7,767 nucleotides of DNA from Marinagarivorans sp. UBA5870 (lineage in GTDB: Bacteria; Pseudomonadota; Gammaproteobacteria; Pseudomonadales; Cellvibrionaceae), in assembly GCA_002432555.1 (NCBI GenBank), contig DJFO01000283.1, forward strand, positions 1 through 7,767, given 5' to 3'. The notes under the pieces were generated by a model. It did no database searches. It worked only from the letters and a program-made list of their open reading frames with translations, and was not told where the DNA came from. The translations under genes and the position numbers were made by a program. Positions within the stretch are counted from its first letter, which is position 1. Each line of letters starts with the position of its first letter. Positions 1 to 4,840 of the stretch are shown piece by piece.

Positions 1-324
1 ATGTGCAACTCTGATTTGCCCACGCTCGATAGTTTGCTTTCTGAACAGCTGATCTTTACTAACCATCTGGGCCAGGTGATTTCAAAATCTGATGACATGA
101 ATTCTCATAGAAATAAAATATTCGTAATCGACTCGATACTTCTCTCGGATTCTAATGTTATCAACTTGGGAAATTGTGCGGTTGTCACAGCTCAGGCATA
201 TATCTCTGGCAGTTACAATGGTGAGCCAGCTTCAGGTAAATTTCGCTTCACACGAGTATGGGCTAATGCTGGGGATGGTTGGAAAGTTGTATCGGGTCAT
301 TCATGCTTAATTTCGGAAAACTAA
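1..324 (+). CDS. SnoaL-like/DUF4440 family protein, 5' partial
   Basis: The 107 visible residues fit the NTF2-like fold of the SnoaL/DUF4440 group, small cone-shaped proteins that bind or convert small molecules; the substrate here cannot be told. The segment LDSLLSEQLIFTNHLGQVISK (residues 9-29) matches the family's early helix and first strand, with the characteristic His-x-Gly (H22, G24). The end, TRVWANAGDGWKVVSGHSCL (84-103), matches the typical final pair of strands with the W-x-V-x-x-x-H pattern (W94, H100). In this family about 15-25 residues normally precede the 'D-x-x-x-L-x-x-L-L' segment, and the Met at residue 1 lies where an internal Met is common, so the true start is probably upstream of the window. 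There is no signal peptide in the visible part. It is the first of four separate + strand small genes. Family assignment is by motif recognition only. Confidence 0.72.
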   Translation: MCNSDLPTLDSLLSEQLIFTNHLGQVISKSDDMNSHRNKIFVIDSILLSDSNVINLGNCAVVTAQAYISGSYNGEPASGKFRFTRVWANAGDGWKVVSGHSCLISEN

Positions 325-521
325 AGCTTTCATAGCGGTTGTGCGGCGAGTTTCGAATGCAAAGCTTTGAAGAATGTATGGGCACTGTAAATCTACAGCT
401 GAAAATAATTTTTGGCTTACATTCTAGCTGTATGGAAGGGAGGGTGGGATATAGATCCGGAATTAGTCCAAACCACTGGATTCCCGGAAGGGGCTATGCA
501 TTTATTGGCAAAATACAAAAC

Positions 522-549
522 TCAGCATCAGACCCACAACTGATGCTGA
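522..549. repeat. Perfect 10-bp stem hairpin, 8-nt loop
   Basis: TCAGCATCAG (522-531) and CTGATGCTGA (540-549) are exact reverse complements around the loop ACCCACAA. No T-run follows on either strand, so it is not a standard intrinsic terminator. It lies about 200 bases past the first gene and about 50 bases before the attC-like motif. It could be an mRNA 3'-end structure or part of a decayed recombination site. Confidence 0.6.
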
Positions 550-572
550 CGGTTGACTCGCTGCCGATCAAA

Positions 573-627
573 TTTTAACGGAAAAACCATGCCGTACCAG
601 CTGAGGCTGTGCTGGGCGGTACATTTC
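573..627 (+). other. Degenerate attC-like site (candidate)
   Basis: Bases 598-627 match 1279-1308 at 24 of 30 positions without gaps, including the shared core CTGTGCTGG. Both copies lie shortly upstream of a start codon (30 and 13 bases). The stretch can fold, with GTACC (594-598) facing GGTAC (618-622) and AGC facing GCT inside, leaving unpaired bases as attC stems do. On the left, TTTTAAC (573-579) is close to the R'' core RYYYAAC. The right core would be GGTACAT instead of GTTRRRY, so the site is degenerate and may be inactive. What is seen is a shared motif plus a palindrome; the integron reading is inference. Confidence 0.3.
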
Positions 628-656
628 ACCACGGTTCAGAACTTTAAGGGAAGGAT

Positions 657-1061
657 ATGAGTGCAACATACAACAAAGTAGCTTTATTCTTGGTTTTAGT
701 GATGGCAGCGATACAAGGGTTTTATGCCGTTTTTTCTTATATCAATCCTGCATCATTCGCAGTCTTAAGGGGTACCGAGCTGTTTTCGCCGATGGATTCG
801 GATTGGGTGAGAATTTACGGCTCACGAACATTATTTATTGCTCTTCTTCTTGGTTATTTGTTGTATGTTCGTAACTATGCAGTATTAACGTGGTGCGCGC
901 TGTTTGGTACAGTAATGCCAATTACAGATGGTTTTCTTGCTTATGAAGCGAGCGCCCCTTTTAAGATTGTGTTCAAGCATATTGCTACTTTGGTTTTTTT
1001 ATTAGCCACGTTTGGTCTTTTGAAAGTGGCCTTGCGTAACAAGTATAGCGAAGCAAATTAG
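657..1061 (+). CDS. Four-helix membrane protein, DUF4267-like
   Basis: This is a 134-residue inner-membrane protein with four predicted transmembrane helices at about residues 8-29, 57-72, 75-93 and 104-122. Between helices 1 and 2 is a polar stretch ending in DWVRIYGSR (49-57). The R-I-Y-G-S-R-x-L motif before helix 2, the P-x-x-D in 'MPITDG' (87-92) and the K-H (107-108) opening the last helix resemble the DUF4267 family of uncharacterised membrane proteins, whose length is similar. The ATG at 657 is preceded by AAGGGAAGGAT, a good Shine-Dalgarno sequence. The AT-rich composition differs sharply from the GC-rich gene at the other end of the window. The function is unknown; the context (isolated small gene between attC-like motifs) suggests cassette cargo. 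The call as a gene is firm, the family is moderately sure. Confidence 0.82.
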   Translation: MSATYNKVALFLVLVMAAIQGFYAVFSYINPASFAVLRGTELFSPMDSDWVRIYGSRTLFIALLLGYLLYVRNYAVLTWCALFGTVMPITDGFLAYEASAPFKIVFKHIATLVFLLATFGLLKVALRNKYSEAN

Positions 1062-1075
1062 CCTGGCGGCTTTTT
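1060..1075 (+). terminator. Possible minimal terminator
   Basis: AGCC (1060-1063) pairs with GGCT (1068-1071) around a TGGC loop and runs directly into five T residues. It overlaps the stop codon of the preceding gene. The stem is only 4 bp, so it would be weak at best. Confidence 0.2.
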
Positions 1076-1194
1076 CGACTGAGTTCCTGTGTCAGCAGCA
1101 TCCGCTTGTAGTTCTTGCGCTTATCGTTGCATTGGAGTCTGAGGACGCCTTTAATACAGCAATAATACCTGTTTATGCTGAGCTGGCATTGAAT

Positions 1195-1305
1195 GCCTAA
1201 TCAGCACCACCAGGCCGACAGCTAGTATTACGCGGCCTTTGCATTATTTGCTATCGCTCAAACTCTGGCGCTTCGCAGCAGCTGCGTCTGTGCTGGACGT
1301 TAAAT
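1195..1305 (+). other. Candidate integron attC site
   Basis: The right end reads CTGTGCTGGACGTTAAAT: GTTAAAT (1299-1305) fits the R' core GTTRRRY, and the preceding GGAC resembles many attC ends. On the left, GCCTAAT (1195-1201) is one base off the R'' core RYYYAAC. The bases next to each core are complementary: CAGCAC (1202-1207) with GTGCTG (1290-1295), with two or three unpaired bases on one side, as in attC stems. Inside there is further partial complementarity and a short palindrome, CGCAGC-A-GCTGCG (1274-1286). The 111-bp length is within the usual attC range. The mismatch in the AAC triplet of R'' lowers confidence. It would end the cassette carrying the 657-1061 gene. Confidence 0.4.
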
Positions 1306-1320
1306 TCCATAGGAGATCCC

Positions 1321-1686
1321 ATGTCTGTACATCTATACCCAATATATGTTCTGAGTGCCGCAGTGCTAATAATTTCTGTGGCCGCACGTGCTGAAACGGA
1401 AGCTGAGAGGCGCACGCGTATCCTCACTGAAACGAAGATGAATCTGGTCACAGAGTTAAGTGTTCCCGCTTCGGAGTTCAGGGGAGATGGTGACCCCACG
1501 ACTATCGAGGTTGTGTTTCTCACCAAAAAATCAGATGGACCTAGTAGGGTGTCGGAGGACGGCGAGGTGATTTTCCTATATGAGGCCTCTGACAAGACTC
1601 AGGAAAAGTTAATCACGCGCGCGTTCGAGATTCGCCTCGCGCGTGAGCAATTGGAATCTAACAAAACAAAGGAATCGGCGCGGTGA
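1321..1686 (+). CDS. Small secreted hypothetical protein
   Basis: This encodes 121 residues with a clear Sec signal peptide: a short start, a hydrophobic stretch at residues 8-22 and an A-R-A cleavage motif ending at residue 24. The mature part (about 97 residues) starts with a charged, probably helical segment (ETEAERRTRILTETK), then a likely strand-rich middle (residues 44-86) and a charged helical tail ending in KTKESAR. It has no cysteines. The ATG has a strong Shine-Dalgarno sequence (AGGAG at 1311-1315, 5 bases upstream). I recognise no family. It would act in the periplasm or outside the cell. It sits just after the candidate attC site, in the position expected for the next cassette gene. 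The opposite strand is open for 114 codons across the same region, but it lacks the signal peptide and ribosome site that support this reading. Confidence 0.75.
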   Translation: MSVHLYPIYVLSAAVLIISVAARAETEAERRTRILTETKMNLVTELSVPASEFRGDGDPTTIEVVFLTKKSDGPSRVSEDGEVIFLYEASDKTQEKLITRAFEIRLAREQLESNKTKESAR

Positions 1687-1835
1687 AACCCTGGTTGGTT
1701 TTGACGTCTGATGCCCGCGCGGCTCATTGTCGCCGTGTTCGCTATCGAAATGCAGTCGGGATACCGTAAAAGTCGAGGCTATAAGCTACTTCCTGTCAAC
1801 TCCCACGATAGCTCCATTTGACGAGAAAAGTGTCC

Positions 1836-2198
1836 ATGCGCCGTAAGTTTCGATCCGCCACCTCAGTGATAGCATTTTCGTTGCTTGCCGCGTGCGCGGA
1901 AAATCCTGAGGTGGAAAAGAAGCAGAGCCTCGCGGCGGAGTATTTAATGGCTAAAAAGGCCGATCGTGAGTTTGCAAGCGGAGTGAAGGTTTTCACGTTC
2001 GACAACCATGAGCAACCGCCATTGCCGTACGACAAAAGTCATGAGGACGAGATATCGTCGAAAGGTTTTGCGCAAACCCGTTACGTCCTGGTGGATAACA
2101 CCGATGCAGATTGTTATGCGTACTACTTCGTCTACGAAAAATGCGGCCAAGGCCTTTGTGAGTATGAGTTTGTGCTCTCTAGTGAGCTTTGCGAATAA
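1836..2198 (+). CDS. Small lipoprotein of unknown function
   Basis: From the ATG at 1836 the product is 120 residues. It begins with a basic n-region (MRRKFR), a hydrophobic core and the lipobox L-A-A-C with the lipidated Cys at residue 20; Ala at +2 predicts outer-membrane sorting. An in-frame TTG at 1818 would add six residues and is less likely, because the ATG version gives the usual signal length. The mature part has a charged helical start (ENPEVEKKQSLAAEYLMAKK), then a likely beta-rich region. Four further cysteines lie in the last 30 residues (in ADCY, EKCG, GLCE, ELCE), which could form two disulfides. The gene ends with a double stop, TAATAA. I recognise no family. It is the last of the four small + strand genes, and the REP-like array starts about 90 bases later. 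Confidence 0.75.
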   Translation: MRRKFRSATSVIAFSLLAACAENPEVEKKQSLAAEYLMAKKADREFASGVKVFTFDNHEQPPLPYDKSHEDEISSKGFAQTRYVLVDNTDADCYAYYFVYEKCGQGLCEYEFVLSSELCE

Positions 2199-2290
2199 TA
2201 ACGAATACATCCAGGCAGATTTGATTTTGACTATGGTTTGCGCGGTAAAGACTGTTTGTATAGCCACGGCTCCGGCTCGCGTCGACCAGA
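2199..2290. other. Spacer before the repeat array
   Basis: No gene is seen. The frame of the preceding lipoprotein stays open past its double stop until a TGA at about 2312-2314. The translated stretch (FDFDYGLRGKDCLYSHG around 2217-2267) is moderately protein-like, but there is no start or ribosome site. Confidence 0.4.
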
Positions 2291-2631
2291 TGGATTCCTG
2301 CCCTCGCGGGAATGACGCCTTAGGACGGCTTAGGGAGTGCGGAGATAAAATTCCGTCATCCTCGCGCAGGCGGGGATCGAGGGGAATCGCGCTCCGATGC
2401 CCTGGATTCCCGCCTTCGTGGGAATGACGGTTCGGAGAGTGCGGAGTTGCAATCCCGTCATCCTCGCGCAGGCGAGGACCCAGGGGAACCGTGCTCCGAT
2501 GCCCTGGATTCCCGCCTTCGCGGGACGACGGTTCGGAGAGTGCGGAGATGTAATTCCGTCATCCTCGCGCAAGCGGGGACCCAGGGGAATCCCGCTCCGA
2601 TGCCTTGGCTTCCCGCCTTGGCGGAATGACG
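2291..2631. repeat. Array of REP/MITE-like palindromic elements
   Basis: Three copies of a 76-78 bp imperfect palindrome lie at 2353-2430, 2455-2531 and 2556-2631, with a period of 102 then 101 bases. A right half-element precedes them at 2291-2317. In the first copy the left arm (2353-2383) and the reverse complement of the right arm (2400-2430) agree at 25 of 31 positions. The arms read CCGTCATCCTCGCGC... and ...GGATTCCCGCCTTCG...GACGG. The elements are joined by spacers sharing GGAGAGTGCGGAG. This arm type is widespread in proteobacterial intergenic regions as a non-coding mobile or REP-like repeat; no transposase is present here. Open frames across it on both strands are artefacts of the repeat. 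Confidence 0.9.
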
Positions 2632-2752
2632 TCGAGGTTAAGGCCTAGGCGAGGGCGAAGGTCGGGGCGAAGGTCGGGCACGGGCCGTGAGCCTCGGGCG
2701 CACGGTTGGTGTTTATGCGGGTGTAATGACAGGTCGTCCAGTCGGTATTGGA
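2632..2752. other. GC-rich spacer with 12-bp tandem repeat
   Basis: GGGCGAAGGTCG occurs twice back to back (2653-2664 and 2665-2676). The rest lies downstream of the - strand deacetylase stop and has no clear terminator hairpin with a T-run. Confidence 0.6.
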
Positions 2753-3670
2753 TCAGTCAGCAAGAATCTTTGCCGCGGCAAAGGCTTTGTCAAGATACTC
2801 GGTATTTTCAGATAAGTGGCGCAAGCCAGACTCGGGTACACCTTTGCTATGGGCAAGAGCGGCCACTCTGCCTTGTTTATGGAACGCGACATCGGGAAAG
2901 CTGCGCGCGATTGGGTCTTGATAGGCTTCTTGAGGGGTGATGATTTTCCATCCTTTCGCACGCAGGTGCGCAACCAAGTCGCCGACAAACAGGGCCGCAG
3001 CATCGTTTTCGTGTAACAACATCACGTGCCGCGGGGATCGGCCGAGGGTTTTTTTAGCGATCTCGTCATAATATTCGATCCCGCTGTAGAGCGTTTCCAC
3101 ATACAAGTTGCGCGCCCTATTGAAGTTGATGGTCTTTTTTTGCTCAGCGGCTTTGGTTAGGAGCGCGCTGATGTACCAATCGAAGTTGTCGATAGTCACG
3201 TAGCCGTCCTGGTAACCGAGCTCCGTGAGAGATTGCTGCAACGAGGTAATCGCTTCGATATCTTTGCCGTAATGGAGAAAGGGAAAACGATGGTAGGGCA
3301 GAAAATTACTAAAGGATTTCAGCAATAAATGGGCTCTATATGCGTCGACGGGATAATCCAGCAGGCCCAAGTCGTTGGCCGACTTATGGCTGTAGCTGTG
3401 GTTCCCTAAATGAAACCCCGCAGCGGCGTATTGCTCCAGACGCTTGCGTGTGTCATCGGTGATGTAATCCGCTTTCACAAAAAATAGCGCATCAGGAACT
3501 TCCGCTGCAATCAATGCATCGATCAGACGTTTGGTCCGTTCCTCGCCTGTCATTAGTGCGGAGTCCGGTGTTGGCGCGTCGTCGAAGGTCAGAGCTATTT
3601 CGCGGGCGGTGAGATTGGGGGTGCTCGAGAATGCGAAAATAAAGAGAAAGCAGCGGAATAGAGTTTTCAT
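2753..3670 (-). CDS. Secreted polysaccharide deacetylase family protein (NodB/CE4-like)
   Basis: The 305-residue product carries the carbohydrate esterase 4 (NodB homology) motifs, a fold that removes acetyl groups from N-acetylated sugars in chitin, peptidoglycan or exopolysaccharide using a divalent metal. A Sec signal (residues 1-22, ending N-L-T-A) leads straight into motif 1, TFDDAP (28-33), with D30 as likely base and D31 as metal ligand. Motif 2 is HLGNHSYSH (87-95), with H91 and H95 as metal ligands. Motif 3 is RFPFLHYG (128-135), motif 4 DNFDW (160-164), and motif 5 LLHEND (217-222) with H219. All catalytic residues are present, so it is probably active in the periplasm or outside the cell. 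The segment at 165-210 between motifs 4 and 5 is helical and is probably a family-specific insertion. The substrate cannot be told. The gene is alone on its strand and its ribosome site is weak. The ATG at 3670 is chosen because it gives a complete signal peptide. Confidence 0.93.
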   Translation of the reverse strand: MKTLFRCFLFIFAFSSTPNLTAREIALTFDDAPTPDSALMTGEERTKRLIDALIAAEVPDALFFVKADYITDDTRKRLEQYAAAGFHLGNHSYSHKSANDLGLLDYPVDAYRAHLLLKSFSNFLPYHRFPFLHYGKDIEAITSLQQSLTELGYQDGYVTIDNFDWYISALLTKAAEQKKTINFNRARNLYVETLYSGIEYYDEIAKKTLGRSPRHVMLLHENDAAALFVGDLVAHLRAKGWKIITPQEAYQDPIARSFPDVAFHKQGRVAALAHSKGVPESGLRHLSENTEYLDKAFAAAKILAD

Positions 3671-4105
3671 GATAAGACCATTTTTACTTCACGTACTATT
3701 TTTCATTTTGCGTTCCTGAGAGCCTCACCCGTCTGCGCGGAGTTTTTCTCGCGCTCCGCTGTTCGATGGCTGGTTCTCTGAAGTCGAACAAGCTACTGCC
3801 ACAACACTTGCCTCGTCAAGGCTGCGGGTTGCGGAGGTGGCCTGTTGTGGCCAGTTGATCGAGTCAGAGCCCTACAAAGAACAAACACCGGATGTCTGGT
3901 TAGCAAAACGATCGCGCCACAAACCCAGAATTCAGCGCCGCATTGGGCAGTACCATTGTTGATACGCTAGAAGAGGTCTACTGCTCTGCTTTATTTCCAA
4001 AAGGGGTGTTGAAGTAATAGAGTATCATTCTGTCGATTTTACATGCAGGAGAACCCAAATGACGGGCGTCGCTCGACGAGGGAAGATTATCGTAGGGGGC
4101 ATATC
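3671..4105. other. Intergenic region between divergent genes
   Basis: No gene is supported in these 435 bases. It must hold promoters for the - strand deacetylase and the + strand small membrane gene, but I see no clear -35/-10 pair for either; TATCAT at 4023-4028 is the best -10 match, without a good -35. A GCGGAG...CTCCGC inverted repeat (3737-3742 and 3754-3759) and the longer imperfect palindrome at 3784-3862 are the visible structures. Confidence 0.5.
3784..3862. repeat. 79-bp imperfect inverted repeat
   Basis: The inner arms GCCACAACA (3798-3806) and TGTTGTGGC (3843-3851) are perfect. Flanking ACT and AGT pair with one bulged base, and the outer arms TCGAACAA (3784-3791) and TTGATCGA (3855-3862) match at 7 of 8 positions. 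A long stem with unpaired bases is an attC-like shape. GTTGATC (3854-3860) misses the GTTRRRY core by one base, and GTCGAAC (3783-3789) misses RYYYAAC by one. It could equally be an operator or a decayed element. Confidence 0.5.
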
Positions 4106-4333
4106 ATGTATAAGTTAAACAAATACAAAGTCGCGCTGGTTTTTTTGTTTTGTATTCTGGGGGCTTCTATAGTCCCGCTGCAAGAATTTTCAAACAATGG
4201 TTCGATCAGTGGTCCCACATTAATTATTAGCTTCATCGCTCTGCTTTTGGGGGCAGTCACGGCTCTTTGCGTCGTTTTAATTATGAGGAAAAAGGGGTCT
4301 TTTTTTCACAGAAAGCTTGGGGACAGAAAATGA
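4106..4333 (+). CDS. Small two-helix membrane protein, unknown
   Basis: From the ATG at 4106 the product is 75 residues with two hydrophobic helices (about 9-25 and 37-60), a polar loop between them (QEFSNNGSISG) and a basic C-terminal tail (RKKGSFFHRKLGDRK). By the positive-inside rule both ends should face the cytoplasm. The layout resembles the small LapA/DUF1049 type (two helices and a basic or helical tail), but the match is loose and I would not assign it. The ATG is preceded by AGGGGG (4094-4099) at good spacing. An upstream in-frame ATG at 4043 would add 21 charged residues and has weaker support. The stop TGA overlaps an ATG at 4330, but that frame closes after 18 codons. The gene is isolated. 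Confidence 0.65.
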   Translation: MYKLNKYKVALVFLFCILGASIVPLQEFSNNGSISGPTLIISFIALLLGAVTALCVVLIMRKKGSFFHRKLGDRK

Positions 4334-4714
4334 ATCCGCTTGAAGCAGTCGGGGCAGTTGTTCCGAATCAGGCCCGCCTCGCCTAATTTTACAGTTCCGC
4401 TGAGAGTTGCTAGGGCAGCTTCAGCTTTCTGCGCGATTACTACTCGTTTGATCGTCCGCGTTCTTCAGTTATTTATCACTCTATTTTTGCTTTTTATGAC
4501 CGTGTTGAGCATGGTTTCAAATAACGAGGCATGCGGAATAAGCTTATATACGTGCGGTCATACAACAGCCTCTGCTTCAGCATCCCATTGCGGCGGAGTG
4601 TTGGCGACAGGTAATACAACACCTGCAGATTCAGCCGGCAAAAACTCTATTTGAAGTGACTTACAGGCTGGCCGACCTGGAGCTGAAATGACAGCTAGCT
4701 CGCCCTCGACCGAA

Positions 4715-4740
4715 TGGATTCCCCCTTCACGGGAATGACG
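4715..4740 (+). repeat. Solo REP/MITE-like right half-element
   Basis: TGGATTCCCCCTTCACGGGA and the following ATGACG repeat the right arm of the palindromes at 2353-2631 with a few changes. No left arm is found within 100 bases on the left. It shows that this repeat family has spread to at least two places in the window. Confidence 0.8.
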
Positions 4741-4805
4741 GAGGGTGGAGGGGTGGGTAATGGGGTGAGCCGCACTTTCCCTCTCCCTACGTGGACCACC
4801 TGATG

Positions 4806-4831
4806 CCCCTCTCCCGCTCGCGGGAGAGGGG
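4806..4831 (-). terminator. 11-bp perfect hairpin after the TSP3 gene
   Basis: CCCCTCTCCCG (4806-4816) and CGGGAGAGGGG (4821-4831) pair perfectly around CTCG. It begins 9 bases past the stop of the - strand gene. Read in the gene's direction, a T6 run lies before the stem, not after it, so it is not a standard intrinsic terminator. The same C/T-rich palindrome type is a common dispersed repeat in Proteobacteria. It may still stabilise the mRNA end or block readthrough. Confidence 0.45.
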
Positions 4832-4840
4832 AAAAAACAC

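Larger units (their letters stand above)
325..656. other. Intergenic region with hairpin and weak ORF
   Basis: No gene is convincing in these 332 bases. An open frame runs from a TTG at 339 (ATG at 357) to a TAA at 576-578 (79 or 73 residues). It lacks a good Shine-Dalgarno sequence and resembles no family I recognise, so it may be chance or a decayed cassette gene. Its stop overlaps a TTTTAAC (573-579), one base off the integron R'' core pattern RYYYAAC. A TTGACT at 553-558 could be a -35 box, but no good -10 follows. The region also holds the hairpin at 522-549 and the attC-like motif at 598-627, listed separately. Confidence 0.5.
4334..4840. other. Intergenic region with no convincing gene
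   Basis: A + strand frame is open from a TTG at 4340 to 4654. It has no ribosome site, one possible membrane stretch (about 4465-4515) and a low-complexity Ser/Thr/Ala/Gly tail, so it is probably not translated. The right part (about 4670-4840) is repeat-rich: a half REP-like element (4715-4740), a G/T-rich run (4741-4765) and a strong hairpin (4806-4831). Confidence 0.5.

Noticed and set aside
339..578. 79-codon + strand frame
   Set aside because: It has a TTG start, no Shine-Dalgarno sequence and no recognisable protein features, and it contains a perfect hairpin. Kept only as a note in the intergenic entry, because its stop overlaps an attC-like core.
1251..1595. 114-codon - strand frame opposite the secreted protein gene
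   Set aside because: It has no signal or family features; the + strand frame has a strong Shine-Dalgarno sequence and a complete signal peptide.
1944..2427. - strand frame 1944-2267 and + strand frame 2008-2427 overlapping the lipoprotein gene
   Set aside because: Both overlap a gene with a clear lipobox. The second runs into the repeat array, and neither has start signals.
2291..2648. Short open frames on both strands over the palindromic array, and possible CRISPR array
   Set aside because: The frames read the repeat arms themselves. For a CRISPR, the repeated unit would be 24-47 bp with unique spacers; here the whole 101-102 bp unit including the linker is conserved, and there are no cas genes.
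4340..4654. 104-codon + strand frame with TTG start
   Set aside because: It has no ribosome site, a poor start codon and a low-complexity Ser/Thr/Ala tail; no family is recognisable.
4806..4831. Standard Rho-independent terminator for the TSP3 gene
   Set aside because: The stem is strong, but in the gene's direction the T-run precedes it and none follows, so only a tentative terminator or mRNA-end role is listed.
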